A stretch of 62,876 nt of DNA from Apilactobacillus ozensis DSM 23829 = JCM 17196 (GTDB taxonomy: Bacteria; Bacillota; Bacilli; Lactobacillales; Lactobacillaceae). The stretch lies in assembly GCF_001435995.1 (NCBI RefSeq), contig NZ_AYYQ01000004.1, forward strand, positions 1 through 62,876. Direction: 5' to 3'. Positions within the stretch are counted from its first letter, which is position 1, and each line of letters begins with the position of its first letter. Under the pieces are notes generated by a model. It saw nothing but the letters and a program-made list of their open reading frames with translations, was not told where the DNA came from and searched no databases. Below, in pieces: positions 8,731-18,912 of the stretch. The position numbers and the translations under genes are program-made.

Positions 8731-9837
8731 TTAATAAGCAGGTTGACTGCTGTAGCTATTTGAATTGTAACTATTGTTTGTAGATGAATTGCTATCAGTG
8801 TTATTACTACTGTTTCCACTATCATCAGTTTGTGTTTGAGCTTCAGATAAAGAGCTGAACGTATTTAATCCTAAACTGTTTCTGATGTTATTAGTTATTT
8901 TAAGTAACTCGTCATCTGATGGCACTTCATAATCAATGCCATCAAATACTGCATTTTGACCTTGTAAGGTTTCAGATTTGATATGATGAGTAGCATTACC
9001 ATATCTTTCTCTAATAGCTAACATATCATTAAATTTCATGTCGGTTTTTAAGTTACCTGAAATAGAATTTAAGATTTCTTTATATCTAGGTAGTGAAGAA
9101 ATATTCATACCCTTCATTACCAATTTTTGTAAGACTTCTCTTTGACGAGCTTGACGTCCATAATCACCTAAAGGATCATCATGTCGCATACGTGAATAAT
9201 CTAATGCTTGTTTACCGTTTAAAAGAACTTTTTGACCTTTTACAACGTTAGCAGCACCGTAATGGAAAGTTAATTTAGGATTAACTTCAACTCCACCAAC
9301 TGCATTTACCATTTTTTCAAGACCGCCCATATTTACAATTGCATAAAAATCAATTGGGACATTTAATAGGTTTTGAACAGTTTGTACTGCCGAAGATGGT
9401 CCCCCAATAGTATAAGCAGCGTTTATTTTTTCGTATGGTTGTGAGTCTCCAGGAACTGTAACCTTAGTATCTCTTGGGATACTAGTTAAATGAATTGTTT
9501 CTTTCTTAGGGTTAACAGTAGCTAAAATTAAAGTATCAGTTCTACCAGTGTCGTGACGACCTAAGGCTCCAGTATCTGTTCCTAGCAATAGGATAGATAA
9601 AGGCTTATTTTGCGATATAACACTTGAAACGTTTCTAAGTTTATTGGTATCGCCAGCTTCATAGGCTTTATTAAATGTTTTCTCAGCTTTTTTATAAGCA
9701 CCATAACCTTTAAATAACCCAAAAATTATTGCTGCTAGTACAATAAAAAATATTATCCACATTGCTTTATGTTTACGTTTTTTATAATGTGTTGAGTTGC
9801 TTCGTTTGGTTATTTCTTTTTCGTTATTGTTTTGCAT
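8731..9837 (-). CDS. LytR-CpsA-Psr (LCP) family cell-wall ligase
   Basis: LCP proteins attach wall teichoic acids or polysaccharides from undecaprenyl carriers to peptidoglycan outside the membrane. 368 residues: short basic cytoplasmic tail, one membrane segment (about 28-45, IIFFIVLAAIIFGLF), then the LCP domain with LLLGTDTG, GRTDTLIL and SIPRDTKV, whose Asp/Arg residues bind the pyrophosphate. The C-terminal 40 residues are rich in Ser, Asn and Thr and look disordered. Start at the second ATG of a pair because GAGGA then lies 6 bases upstream. Fits with tagO at 48536 and tagA at 3921. Confidence 0.88.
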   Translation of the reverse strand: MQNNNEKEITKRSNSTHYKKRKHKAMWIIFFIVLAAIIFGLFKGYGAYKKAEKTFNKAYEAGDTNKLRNVSSVISQNKPLSILLLGTDTGALGRHDTGRTDTLILATVNPKKETIHLTSIPRDTKVTVPGDSQPYEKINAAYTIGGPSSAVQTVQNLLNVPIDFYAIVNMGGLEKMVNAVGGVEVNPKLTFHYGAANVVKGQKVLLNGKQALDYSRMRHDDPLGDYGRQARQREVLQKLVMKGMNISSLPRYKEILNSISGNLKTDMKFNDMLAIRERYGNATHHIKSETLQGQNAVFDGIDYEVPSDDELLKITNNIRNSLGLNTFSSLSEAQTQTDDSGNSSNNTDSNSSTNNSYNSNSYSSQPAY

Positions 9838-10070
9838 ATACATTCCTCGTTCTTATTTTTATATATTGTATGTACCCTAATACAATAATAACAGTAAAGT
9901 ACGTTATGTTATAATTCAAATGCTACTAACTTTATTGTTATATATCAATAAAAATTATTATTATTTACTTTTTTTTAATTATAACAAATAAGTAGTAGCT
10001 TTCAGATACACTATATTATCATTTTTTTATTGTTTTTGCACAATTTATTTAGAAAAGGAGATTTTTTGTT

Positions 10071-11018
10071 TTGCGAAAAACGTTCTTATACATAATAATT
10101 TCAACATTTATGTTTAGTTCTATGGAAATAGCTTTAAAAAGTGCTGGTGGAGCTTTTAATCCTATTCAGTTGAATTTAATTCGATTTTTTATTGGAGGAA
10201 TAGTCTTAATTCCGTTCACATTTAGTGATAAAGTTAAAAATGGTTTTAAAATAAAAAACTTATTCATATTTATGCTTACCGGATTTTTATGTGTAGTTGT
10301 AAGTATGACTTTATTTCAACTGGCAGTAGTTTATGACAAAGCTTCAACGGTAGCTGTATTATTTAGTTGTAATCCCATCTTTGCTATTTTATTTGCCTTA
10401 TTAATCTTAAGGGAAAAAATTACTAGAGTTAGTTTTATATCACTAATTATTTCCTTGATAGGATTGTTAGTAATTGTTAATCCAGCCAATTTAACTAATC
10501 CTTTAGGGTTATCTTTAGCGATTGGATCTGCACTTACTTTTGGTTTATATAGTATTGTTACTAGATGGGGTTCTTTTGTGACTGGTTATGGTGGATTAAA
10601 AATGACTTGTTATACGTTTTTAGTTGGATCAGCTGAACTTTTAATTTTAATTTCTTGTTCACATATTAATTTTATATCTAGTAAAATGTCTAAAGTGGCT
10701 TGGCTAAAAGATTTTGCTAGCATGCCGATAATTCAAAATGTTAATTTACACTATTTTTGGATTCTATTTTTCGTTAGTGTATGTGTCACTGGTGGGGGAT
10801 TTGCATTTTATTTCTTAACAATGGATTTATCCGGAGTTTCAATGGCATCTTTAGTATTTTTTATTAAACCCGGCCTAGCTCCAATATTAGCTATGATATT
10901 AATTGGTGAGCATATTACTTTGAATACAGTTATTGGAATTATTATAATTCTAATTGGTTCAGTCATAACATTTGTGGGTAACCAGATTGAAACAAAAAAT
11001 TCAGGAATGAAAGTTTAA
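10071..11018 (+). CDS. EamA/DMT-family membrane transporter
   Basis: 315 residues with about ten hydrophobic segments in two EamA repeats. The second repeat ends with GVSMASLVFFIKPGLAPILA and a glutamate-containing LIGEHIT, typical of DMT carriers. Members export amino acids, nucleosides or other metabolites, but substrate cannot be read from sequence. TTG start with AAAGGAG 10 bases upstream. The phosphoglycerate mutase-like gene follows after 23 bases, so the two may be co-transcribed. The 230 bases upstream hold the divergent promoters with the LCP gene and several inverted repeats. Confidence 0.82.
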   Translation: MRKTFLYIIISTFMFSSMEIALKSAGGAFNPIQLNLIRFFIGGIVLIPFTFSDKVKNGFKIKNLFIFMLTGFLCVVVSMTLFQLAVVYDKASTVAVLFSCNPIFAILFALLILREKITRVSFISLIISLIGLLVIVNPANLTNPLGLSLAIGSALTFGLYSIVTRWGSFVTGYGGLKMTCYTFLVGSAELLILISCSHINFISSKMSKVAWLKDFASMPIIQNVNLHYFWILFFVSVCVTGGGFAFYFLTMDLSGVSMASLVFFIKPGLAPILAMILIGEHITLNTVIGIIIILIGSVITFVGNQIETKNSGMKV

Positions 11019-11041
11019 ATTCTTTTAAAGAAGATGATTTA

Positions 11042-11713
11042 TTGGTCAAATTAGTTATTATGAGGCATGGACAAAGTCTAGCTAACAAAAATAATATATT
11101 TACAGGCTGGAATGATGTTCCATTGACTGCTGAAGGTGAGTTACAAGCTCATTTAGCTGGTAAAAAATTATTCGATGAACATATCCATTTTGAAGATGTT
11201 CACACTTCATTGCTATTACGAGCCATTAAAACGGCTAACATTGTTTTATCAGAAATTAATCAGCTTTACATTAGAGAACATAAGTCTTGGCGGTTAAATG
11301 AACGACATTACGGTAACTTAAGAGGTAAAAACAAACAGGATATTAAAAATAAATATGGTACAGATAAATTCAATGCTTGGCGTCGAGGATTTTACGGACT
11401 TCCGCCATTGCTAAAAGCATCTGACGCGATTAATAATTATTGCAACTGTGGAATAACTGAGCCACTAGGCGAAAGTTTATCGATGGCATATCAAAGATTA
11501 ATTTCTTATTGGACTGATTCGATAGCACCAAATTTAATGAATAATCATAATCAATTGATTGTTGCACATGGTTCTACTTTACGAGCTTTAATAAAATTTT
11601 TAGAAGTAATTCCTGACGAAAAAATTAATCAAGTAGAGGTTCCAAATAGTCAGCCAATTGTTTACACATTTGATAGAAATTTAAAAATATTAGATAAAAA
11701 AATAATAATATAG
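11042..11713 (+). CDS. 2,3-bisphosphoglycerate-dependent phosphoglycerate mutase paralogue
   Basis: Histidine phosphatase superfamily, clearly of the GpmA type: RHGQSLANKNNIFTGWND at the N-terminus with the phospho-acceptor His, then LNERHYGNLRG with the catalytic Glu, and a second His in VAHGSTLRAL. GpmA normally reads HGNSLRAL there and is about 230 residues; this one is 223 and fairly diverged. It may be a second glycolytic mutase or a phosphatase with related specificity. TTG start, weak AGAAG ribosome site. It follows the EamA gene closely and ends at a strong terminator. Confidence 0.75.
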   Translation: MVKLVIMRHGQSLANKNNIFTGWNDVPLTAEGELQAHLAGKKLFDEHIHFEDVHTSLLLRAIKTANIVLSEINQLYIREHKSWRLNERHYGNLRGKNKQDIKNKYGTDKFNAWRRGFYGLPPLLKASDAINNYCNCGITEPLGESLSMAYQRLISYWTDSIAPNLMNNHNQLIVAHGSTLRALIKFLEVIPDEKINQVEVPNSQPIVYTFDRNLKILDKKIII

Positions 11714-11718
11714 CAAAG

Positions 11719-11750
11719 TAAAAAAGCGTGGATATAATCCACGCTTTTTA
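11719..11750. terminator. Bidirectional terminator, gpm-like gene / pepC
   Basis: AAAAAGCGTGGAT pairs with ATCCACGCTTTTT between convergent genes. Confidence 0.85.
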
Positions 11751-11781
11751 CTGCTTGATAAACTACAGGTACAATTATAAA

Positions 11782-13128
11782 TTATTTTTCATTAAAAGCC
11801 AAAGTTCCCATTGGATCCCAAGGGTCTAATAAGACTGGTTTTTCGCTTTGTGCCTTTTGTAAAGCGTCTGATAAATATTTTTTATTTATGACAACTTGGT
11901 ATGCAAATTTTTTAAACCAAGAGTGGCTCATTACAAAATAGCCCTTAGTACCAACTTTGTCTCCCCAGCTATTTTCAACTTTCCACTTAGTTGGTTGACC
12001 GTCAACAATGTCTACACCAGTTAAAACCATTGCATGGTCCATAACACTTTGTCCGTAATCTAATTGTTCAGCTTTAGTTAATGATAAATCTACGTCAAAC
12101 ATTTCATCTTCTACAAATAAATTATCATCTAGAATTCCGTTTTTACGGTCTGATTTTTGGACTACGTCGCTACCGAACCAAACACTTTCACCATTTTCAA
12201 GTTGTTTAACGGCTAACTTAGTGAATTCATCAATATCTAAGTTTAAGTGTTTAACTTGTCTACCATCTACCACATTACCTAACATATCAACTGTGTATGT
12301 TTTGTTATATGGTTTGTCATCTGTAGGTGAGTTAATGATTGATACGTAGTCATCTAGATTTACATTTACATATTTATCGAAGAATAACTTTGGAGTTAAG
12401 TTTTTATCAATATGATAGTTTTTGTCTTTATCGCGGTATTCAAAGTCAAATTCCTTAACTGGTTCACCCAATGCGTATACCAACATTCTGTAAATTTCGT
12501 TAAGCATTTCGTCTTTCTTAGCCTCGATGTCTTTATCATCAGCATCTTCACTAATCATTTTTCTTAAAACTGAAGCATCTTTTCTTAGTTTTAAGTTTAA
12601 AACTGCGTTTAGTGAGCTAGAATCATTACTGTTTGCTGTTTCAGGCATAGCTGATTTAGGCGCAACACCATATTTATCAACAATTGCACATAGCATATCC
12701 CATTGGCCACCATCTTGTTGAGGTGTTTCCATTAACCAAGCAACTTTTCTGGAAGTAAGAGGTTGATCAGCTGTTTTTAGAACATTTTCTAAGAACCAGT
12801 TGGATTTTTCAAATTTATCCCAGAAGAAAGTATAACTTTGTGAAAGTTCAAAGTCACCTTTAATGTTAAATACGTCAGCTAAATGGTGTCTCATTGTATT
12901 TAAAGCAGCAAAAATCCAGCAACGTCCACTGCGTTTTTGATTAGCAACTGCACCAGTATCTAATTCAACTGAAAATACAGGATCCATTTTGCCTTGAGCT
13001 TTGAAATCAGTGGATGCATTTGCAATACCATCATGACTAATTGCTCTTTGAAGTACTTTAGCTTCTTTTCTTTCATTAAGATTATTTTGATATTTTTGCA
13101 CATCATCTAAACTAATACTTTTTCCCAT
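11782..13128 (-). CDS. pepC: Aminopeptidase C (bleomycin hydrolase family)
   Basis: Cytosolic cysteine aminopeptidase that trims peptides imported by carriers such as DtpT. 448 residues, typical. Papain-like triad visible: Cys in GRCWIFAALNTMRHH (around residue 70), His in DHAMVLTGV, Asn in VENSWGDKVG. AGGAGGA lies just before the ATG. It is a single-gene unit with a strong minus-strand promoter at 13155-13183 and a shared terminator downstream. Confidence 0.95.
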   Translation of the reverse strand: MGKSISLDDVQKYQNNLNERKEAKVLQRAISHDGIANASTDFKAQGKMDPVFSVELDTGAVANQKRSGRCWIFAALNTMRHHLADVFNIKGDFELSQSYTFFWDKFEKSNWFLENVLKTADQPLTSRKVAWLMETPQQDGGQWDMLCAIVDKYGVAPKSAMPETANSNDSSSLNAVLNLKLRKDASVLRKMISEDADDKDIEAKKDEMLNEIYRMLVYALGEPVKEFDFEYRDKDKNYHIDKNLTPKLFFDKYVNVNLDDYVSIINSPTDDKPYNKTYTVDMLGNVVDGRQVKHLNLDIDEFTKLAVKQLENGESVWFGSDVVQKSDRKNGILDDNLFVEDEMFDVDLSLTKAEQLDYGQSVMDHAMVLTGVDIVDGQPTKWKVENSWGDKVGTKGYFVMSHSWFKKFAYQVVINKKYLSDALQKAQSEKPVLLDPWDPMGTLAFNEK

Positions 13129-13154
13129 GAAAATTCCTCCTTAGTTATTCTAAT

Positions 13155-13183
13155 ATTGTACATCATATCTCTAATATTACCAA
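13155..13183 (-). promoter_or_regulatory. Promoter of pepC
   Basis: On the minus strand: -35 TTGGTA (13183-13178), 17-base spacer, -10 TACAAT (13160-13155), 26 bases before the pepC start codon. Confidence 0.7.
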
Positions 13184-13221
13184 TAAAAAAAGCACTGAAA
13201 TATAGATATATCACAGTGCTT
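13184..13221 (-). terminator. Terminator of rpiA
   Basis: On the minus strand AAGCACTGTGATATA folds with TATATTTCAGTGCTT and is followed by T7. It separates rpiA from the pepC promoter. Confidence 0.8.
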
Positions 13222-13242
13222 GTAATTAGAGAAAAATTAAAA

Positions 13243-13926
13243 TTATCTTGCTTTGAATGTTTTAGGGCCTTCACTTGTACCGGCTATTACTACATCTACA
13301 ATATCCAAGAATAATCCATGTTCTACAATTCCAGTCATATTGTTTAATACTTTTTCTAATTCGTGTGGGTGTTCAATATATCCTAAGTTTAAATCAATAA
13401 TGTAATTATCAGCGTGAGTCAAAACGTGTTGTCCCTTAGCGTTAGTTCTAAATTTAGGGTTAAAGCCCATCTTATCTAATCTTTTAAGCAGGTGGGTACT
13501 ACCATAGGGAGTTACTTCCAACGGTAGTGGAAATGATCCTAAGTTTTTAGCCATTTTAGTATCGTCTACTATCCATAAATTTTTATCAGAGTTGATAGCA
13601 ACAATTTTTTCTCTTAGATGAGCAATTCCGCCACCTTTAATGCCTTGAAAGTTTTCATCAATTTGATCAGCACCATCAATAGTTAAATCAATGTGATCAA
13701 CGTCATCGATACTTCTGACCTCAATACCTAGGTCACGGGCTCTTTTAGCTGAACGGTTAGATGTTGGAACACCAATTATTCTCAAGTTTTCATTTACAAC
13801 CCTTGCACCCAGTGCATCTAAAAGATATTTAACAGTGGAACCAGTGCCTAAACCAACGGTCATTCCATCTTTGATATATTTAACAGCCTCTTGACCAGCT
13901 ATCTTTTTCATTGATTCTTTATCCAT
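13243..13926 (-). CDS. rpiA: Ribose-5-phosphate isomerase A
   Basis: Interconverts ribose-5-phosphate and ribulose-5-phosphate in the pentose phosphate pathway. 227 residues. [13 protein letters not shown] (around 23-35) is the phosphate-binding motif, DGADQID the active-site Asp motif, and [11 protein letters not shown] holds the catalytic Lys/Glu region. GAGGAG lies 12 bases before the ATG. Single gene, divergent from dut. Confidence 0.93.
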   Translation of the reverse strand: MDKESMKKIAGQEAVKYIKDGMTVGLGTGSTVKYLLDALGARVVNENLRIIGVPTSNRSAKRARDLGIEVRSIDDVDHIDLTIDGADQIDENFQGIKGGGIAHLREKIVAINSDKNLWIVDDTKMAKNLGSFPLPLEVTPYGSTHLLKRLDKMGFNPKFRTNAKGQHVLTHADNYIIDLNLGYIEHPHELEKVLNNMTGIVEHGLFLDIVDVVIAGTSEGPKTFKAR

Positions 13927-14084
13927 AGCATAAATTTCTCCTCTATATATTTTAAATACGTCTGAGTGTGTTATAAATTAAATGTTAGATATAGTATAAA
14001 AAAATTTCTTAATTTAGTATAATCCTTAATAATTAAAACATATATTTAAACCCATTACTATAATTTTCTATGCTTAATAAGTGT

Positions 14085-14112
14085 TTGTCAAATAAAAAAA
14101 CGTATTTATGTA
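14085..14112 (+). promoter_or_regulatory. Candidate promoter of dut-radA
   Basis: -35 TTGTCA (14085-14090), 16-base spacer, -10 TATGTA (14107-14112) in the 230-base gap between rpiA and dut. The rest of that gap is AT-rich with no ORF or hairpin that I trust. Confidence 0.45.
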
Positions 14113-14175
14113 ACAAGATATTTGTTTTAAAATAGCATATGATATTAATAAAATTTTTTGCTTAGGATGTGGATT

Positions 14176-14712
14176 ATGAAACGTGGATTTGAAGTAGTCT
14201 CAAAGTATAAAGAACAAGGTATTAATTTGCCTCGTAGAGCAACACAACAATCAGCTGGATATGATTTTGAAAGTGCTAGCGATTTTGTACTGCCATCAAT
14301 TTGGAAACTTGGCTTTTTAAAAGTTTTATGGGCATTAAAACATCAAAAATCAGTTTCAGATGATAATATGGAAAAAGCACAGAAAATTATTAAGCCTTTG
14401 TTAGTTCCAACAGGAATTAAAGCTTATATGCAACCAGGTGAAGTTTTAATTATTGCCAACCGTTCTAGCGGACCACTTAAAAGAAATATGATTTTACCAA
14501 ATGGAATTGGTGTTATCGACGCAGATTATTATAATAACGATAAAAATGAAGGCGAGATATACATTCAATTAATGAACTTTGGTTTAACTGATCGTAAAAT
14601 TAAAAAAGGCGAGAGAATTGGACAAGGTATATTTATGCCATTCTTAACTGTGGATAATGAAGAAACGATAAAGACTAAGCGTAATGGTGGCTTTGGATCA
14701 TCAGGAAAATAA
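14176..14712 (+). CDS. dut: dUTP diphosphatase
   Basis: Hydrolyses dUTP to dUMP, keeping uracil out of DNA and feeding dTMP synthesis. Trimeric dUTPase motifs in order: AGYDFESA, RSSGP, GVIDADYYNN, RIGQGIF and the P-loop-like GGFGSSG. 178 residues, longer than the usual 145-150 because about 40 residues (WKLGFLKVLWALKHQ region) are inserted after motif 1; longer forms occur in lactobacilli and their phages. The ATG at 14176 is preferred, since MKRGFEVVSKY is the usual start and AGGATGTGG precedes it. First gene of dut-radA-PIN. Confidence 0.88.
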   Translation: MKRGFEVVSKYKEQGINLPRRATQQSAGYDFESASDFVLPSIWKLGFLKVLWALKHQKSVSDDNMEKAQKIIKPLLVPTGIKAYMQPGEVLIIANRSSGPLKRNMILPNGIGVIDADYYNNDKNEGEIYIQLMNFGLTDRKIKKGERIGQGIFMPFLTVDNEETIKTKRNGGFGSSGK

Positions 14713-14727
14713 GAAAGGGGCATTTAA

Positions 14728-16107
14728 TTGGCTAAATTAAAAACCCAATTTGTTTGTCAAGACTGTGGCTACATTTCACCAAAGTATTTAGGTCGATGTC
14801 CTAATTGTTCAAAGTGGAATACGTTCGTAGAAGAAAAAGTTCAAAGTAGTAATAATCAGAGAACTAAATCTTTTAGTGTTTCTGGTTCCAACGGTAGCCG
14901 TATAAAACCAGAATTGATTGGAAACGTTAAAGCACAAGATGAGCCTAGAATAAAAACTGAATCTGAAGAGTTTAACCGTGTTTTAGGTGGAGGAGTTGTG
15001 CCAGGCTCGTTAGTTTTAATTGGTGGTGATCCTGGAATTGGTAAATCAACATTACTATTGCAGATTTCAGGCCAATTAAGTCAAAAAAAGCAAAAAGTTC
15101 TTTATGTTTCTGGAGAAGAAAGTGCTAATCAAATTAAAATGCGCGCTGATCGTTTGGTTGTTGATAACTCACAAGTCTATATTTATCCAGAAACTGATAT
15201 GCAACTAATTCGTACAGCCATTGATGATATAAAACCTGATATCGTAGTGGTGGATTCTATTCAGACTATTCAAGAACCAGAAGTTGACTCTAATATTGGA
15301 TCAATTGGTCAAGTTAGGGCAATCACAGCTGAATTAATGAATATTGCTAAAAGTAATGCAATTACAGTATTTGTAGTTGGTCACGTGACTAAAGGTGGAG
15401 CAATTGCAGGACCTAAAACACTAGAACATATGGTTGATACTGTATTATATTTTGAAGGTGACATGCACCATTCTTATCGAATTTTGCGTGCGGTAAAAAA
15501 TCGTTTTGGCTCTACTGATGAGCTAGGAATATTTGAAATGCGTGGCGAAGGTTTGATTGAAGTATCTAACCCGTCGGAAGTATTTTTAGAAGAACGTTTA
15601 AAGAATGCTACTGGTTCAGCAATTGTGGTTTCAATGGAAGGAACCAGGCCGATTTTGGTAGAAATTCAAGCATTGATTACTCAGTCAGTTTTTGGAAATG
15701 CTCAACGAACTGCGACAGGACTGGACCGCAATCGAGTTGCCTTATTAATGGCAGTGTTAGAAAAACGAGCGGGCCTAATGCTACAAAATCAAGATGCTTA
15801 TTTAAAAGCTGCAGGTGGTGTAAAATTAAACGAGCCGGCAATTGATTTATCAGTTGCAGTAAGTATTGCATCTAGTTATAAAAACGTAGGAACTAATGCT
15901 ACCGATTGCTATATTGGAGAGATTGGATTAACCGGCGAAATTAGAAGAGTTAGTCGGATTGAGTCGAGAGTGGCAGAAGCAAAGAAATTAGGCTTTAAAC
16001 GAGTGTTATTACCTAAAAATAATTTAAATGGTTGGGATTATCCTAAAGATATTGAAATTGTAGGAGTTTCAACTTTGTCGGAGGCTTTAAAAGTTGCAAT
16101 AGGATAG
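14728..16107 (+). CDS. radA: DNA repair protein RadA (Sms)
   Basis: RecA-like branch-migration helicase in recombination repair and transformation. 459 residues: N-terminal C4 zinc finger (CQDCGY...CPNC, residues 10-27), Walker [10 protein letters not shown] near 100, the RadA-specific [11 protein letters not shown] in the middle, and a Lon-like C-terminal domain. TTG start with AAAGGGG upstream. It sits between dut and a PIN-TRAM gene, as in many Firmicutes. Confidence 0.95.
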   Translation: MAKLKTQFVCQDCGYISPKYLGRCPNCSKWNTFVEEKVQSSNNQRTKSFSVSGSNGSRIKPELIGNVKAQDEPRIKTESEEFNRVLGGGVVPGSLVLIGGDPGIGKSTLLLQISGQLSQKKQKVLYVSGEESANQIKMRADRLVVDNSQVYIYPETDMQLIRTAIDDIKPDIVVVDSIQTIQEPEVDSNIGSIGQVRAITAELMNIAKSNAITVFVVGHVTKGGAIAGPKTLEHMVDTVLYFEGDMHHSYRILRAVKNRFGSTDELGIFEMRGEGLIEVSNPSEVFLEERLKNATGSAIVVSMEGTRPILVEIQALITQSVFGNAQRTATGLDRNRVALLMAVLEKRAGLMLQNQDAYLKAAGGVKLNEPAIDLSVAVSIASSYKNVGTNATDCYIGEIGLTGEIRRVSRIESRVAEAKKLGFKRVLLPKNNLNGWDYPKDIEIVGVSTLSEALKVAIG

Positions 16108-16124
16108 AAAGGAGTTAAATAGGG

Positions 16125-17204
16125 ATGAAATCTTTAAATCGAACCAGAATTATCCAATCGATTTTAATAATAATTGGTGGAGCGATTGGAATTGTTTATC
16201 TTCCAGACCTATGGTTTGTAACCAATTTATATAATATTAAATTCTTGAATAATATTTTTACTGACTTTATTTTGGGATGCTTGATTTTCTTAGGATTGTC
16301 TTTTCTACTAACTAATCAAATTAAAAATATGTTAGATAGGACTGAAAAATATTTATCAAGAAAAAGTCCTTTATATTTACTAATGGGCGTTATCGGAATG
16401 ATATTGGGATTAGTATTAGCAATTTTAATTTCTATCGTTTTATTTAGATCTCAAACATTCTTAATTAATACCATTATTCCAATTTTGTTAATGCTATTTT
16501 TAGGATATTTTGGATTTATTTTAGGAACGACTAGAATTAACGATTGGGGAAAACTATTTCACTTTAGTATTAAAAGAAATAATTCCAATAATGTTTCTAA
16601 CTCTAAAAATAACAATTATAAAATATTAGATACTAATATTTTAATTGATGGTCGAATTTATGACCTAGTTAAAACTGGGTTTTTGGAAGGCACATTAGTT
16701 GTACCAAATTTTGTTTTATACGAGTTACAGTACATTGCTGATTCTAGTGATAGTGTAAAACGAGTTAGAGGACGAAGAGGTTTAGACATTTTAAATAAAC
16801 TACAAAGCGAAAAAATTATGCCCATTGAGATGTATGATAAAGATTATAAGCAAATCTCAGAAGTCGACAGCAAGTTAATTCAATTAGCTAAAGATATTAA
16901 CGGTGTAATTGTTACTAATGATTATAATCTCAATAAAGTTATTTCATTTCAAAATGTAAATGTTTTAAACATTAACGCTTTGTCTAATGCTCTGAAACAA
17001 AAAGTAATACCAGGGGAATCGATGCAAGTTACAGTTGTTAAAAAAGGAACTGAAAGACGTCAAGGGGTTGCTTATTTAGACGATGGAACGATGGTAGTTG
17101 TGGAAGGTGGTCGTGACCACATGAATCAACTATTAGATGTTACAGTTACTAGCGCTTTACAAACAGATGCTGGTAAAATGATATTTGCGAAAATTGATAA
17201 ATAA
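16125..17204 (+). CDS. PIN-TRAM domain membrane protein (YacL-like)
   Basis: 359 residues. Four hydrophobic segments fill the first 135 residues, then a PIN nuclease-fold domain starts at LDTNILIDGRIYDL with further acidic residues in VTNDYNLNKV, then a C-terminal TRAM domain (GESMQVTVVKKG). Predicted membrane-anchored RNA-binding ribonuclease; the B. subtilis homologue YacL lies in the same place. Function is inferred from domains only. Confidence 0.85.
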   Translation: MKSLNRTRIIQSILIIIGGAIGIVYLPDLWFVTNLYNIKFLNNIFTDFILGCLIFLGLSFLLTNQIKNMLDRTEKYLSRKSPLYLLMGVIGMILGLVLAILISIVLFRSQTFLINTIIPILLMLFLGYFGFILGTTRINDWGKLFHFSIKRNNSNNVSNSKNNNYKILDTNILIDGRIYDLVKTGFLEGTLVVPNFVLYELQYIADSSDSVKRVRGRRGLDILNKLQSEKIMPIEMYDKDYKQISEVDSKLIQLAKDINGVIVTNDYNLNKVISFQNVNVLNINALSNALKQKVIPGESMQVTVVKKGTERRQGVAYLDDGTMVVVEGGRDHMNQLLDVTVTSALQTDAGKMIFAKIDK

Positions 17205-17224
17205 TAGTTTACGAACACTTTATT

Positions 17225-17253
17225 TTTACATTTTTTCATTGTAAACTTATATT
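17225..17253 (+). promoter_or_regulatory. Promoter of gltX
   Basis: -35 TTTACA (17225-17230), 17-base spacer, -10 TATATT (17248-17253). No T-box leader is present in the 90-base gap. Confidence 0.6.
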
Positions 17254-17294
17254 GATATTAAAGTTTAAATTTTATTAAAAGAGGAGAATACGCA

Positions 17295-18785
17295 TTGGCT
17301 AAGAACTCTATTCGTGTTAGATATGCACCAAGTCCTACAGGACATTTACATATCGGTAACGCAAGAACTGCTATTTTTAATTACTTATTTGCAAGACATA
17401 ATAAGGGAAAGTTCATAATTCGTATAGAAGATACCGATACTAAACGAAATGTAGCTGATGGTGAAAAAAGTCAACTAGATAATCTGAAATGGTTAGGATT
17501 AGACTGGGACGAAGGTCCTGACAAACCAGGTGAATATGGACCATACAGACAATCTGAAAGAAAGTCTATTTATACTCCATTAATTCAACAATTATTAGAT
17601 GAAGATAAAGCTTACTATTCATACCGTACAGAAGAAGAATTAACAGCTGATCGTGAAGAACAACGTGCACGTGGTGTTATGCCTCACTATGAATATGAAT
17701 ATGCTGGTATGACTGATGAAGAAATTAAACAATCAATGGCTGAATCAGAAGCTAAAGGTTTAAAACCAGTTATTCGTTTTAGAGTACCTAAGAATACTGA
17801 ATATGCTTGGGATGACATTGTAAAAGGACATGTTTCATTTAATTCTGATACAATTGGTGGCGATTTTGTCATCGTTAAACGTGACGGAATGCCAACCTAC
17901 AACTTTGCTGTAATTGTTGATGACCATGAAATGAAGATTTCACATGTATTCCGTGGCGATGATCACGTTGCTAATACTCCTAAACAACTAATGATGTACG
18001 AAGCTTTCGGTTGGGAAGCACCTAAATTTGGTCATATGAGTTTAATTACTAGTGCTGATACTGGTAAAAAGTTGAGTAAACGTGATGAATCGATTATTCA
18101 ATTTATTGAACAATATAGAGATTTAGGTTACTTACCAGATGCTATGTTCAACTTTATTACATTACTTGGTTGGTCTCCTAAGGGTGAAGATGAAATTTTC
18201 TCTAAACAACAATTCATTAAAATGTATGATGAAAATCGTTTGAGTAAATCACCTGCTAACTTTGATAACAAGAAGCTAGAATGGATTAATAATCAATATG
18301 TTAAATCTAGTGATGAAGATGTTGTTATGGACTTGGCATTACGTCAACTTATTGCAAAGGGTAATTTACCTAAACAACCAGATGCTAAAACAATTGAATG
18401 GGCTCGTAAGTTAGTTAACGTTTATAAACAACAAATGAGTTATATGGCACAAATCAACGAAATGGCTAGTGTGTTCTTTAATGAACCGGAACAAATTGAT
18501 GGTGAATCATTGGAAGAAATCGACAATGATACTGCTCCTGTAGTATTAAAAGAATTTTCCGAACGCATTAGCAAAATTGATATTTTTGATAAGACAGAAA
18601 TTCTAAGTACTATCAAATCTATTCAAAAAGACACAGGCATTAAAGGTCGTAAATTATGGATGCCAATTAGAATTGCGGTTACTCATGAAATGCACGGACC
18701 TGAACTTCCTGAATCTATTGAATTGATTGGAAGACAAAAAGCTTTGGAACATATTGATCAAACTTTAAAACAAATTAATAAATAA
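17295..18785 (+). CDS. gltX: Glutamyl-tRNA synthetase
   Basis: Charges tRNA-Glu; in Firmicutes usually also tRNA-Gln, with later amidation by GatCAB. 496 residues, class I: HIGH-type motif [15 protein letters not shown] near the N-terminus and KMSKS-type KKLSKRDES near 253. TTG start with GAGGAG 8 bases upstream. Own promoter and terminator. Confidence 0.96.
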   Translation: MAKNSIRVRYAPSPTGHLHIGNARTAIFNYLFARHNKGKFIIRIEDTDTKRNVADGEKSQLDNLKWLGLDWDEGPDKPGEYGPYRQSERKSIYTPLIQQLLDEDKAYYSYRTEEELTADREEQRARGVMPHYEYEYAGMTDEEIKQSMAESEAKGLKPVIRFRVPKNTEYAWDDIVKGHVSFNSDTIGGDFVIVKRDGMPTYNFAVIVDDHEMKISHVFRGDDHVANTPKQLMMYEAFGWEAPKFGHMSLITSADTGKKLSKRDESIIQFIEQYRDLGYLPDAMFNFITLLGWSPKGEDEIFSKQQFIKMYDENRLSKSPANFDNKKLEWINNQYVKSSDEDVVMDLALRQLIAKGNLPKQPDAKTIEWARKLVNVYKQQMSYMAQINEMASVFFNEPEQIDGESLEEIDNDTAPVVLKEFSERISKIDIFDKTEILSTIKSIQKDTGIKGRKLWMPIRIAVTHEMHGPELPESIELIGRQKALEHIDQTLKQINK

Positions 18786-18805
18786 TAATTAATAAATACA
18801 TTAAT

Positions 18806-18834
18806 TGGACTGGTTCATTTGAGCCAGTCCTTTT
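18806..18834 (+). terminator. Terminator of gltX
   Basis: GGACTGG...CCAGTCC stem followed by TTTT. Confidence 0.8.
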
Positions 18835-18863
18835 ATTATTCCTTAAAATAAATACTTAAATTA

Positions 18864-18872
18864 TGATAAAAT
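18864..18872 (+). promoter_or_regulatory. Extended -10 promoter element before cysS
   Basis: TG-A-TAAAAT with a weak TTAAAA -35 about 17-18 bases upstream. No T-box leader is seen. Confidence 0.4.
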
Positions 18873-18912
18873 AAAGTGAATTGCAACATTAACAGAATTA
18901 GAGGTGCCCAAT

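Noticed and set aside
14176-14712. Phage origin of the dUTPase because of its inserted segment
   Set aside because: It is in a conserved dut-radA-yacL chromosomal run; similar longer dUTPases occur in lactobacillus chromosomes.
17205-18912. T-box riboswitches before gltX and cysS
   Set aside because: Gaps are 90 and about 125 bases, too short, and no T-box sequence or specifier stem is present.
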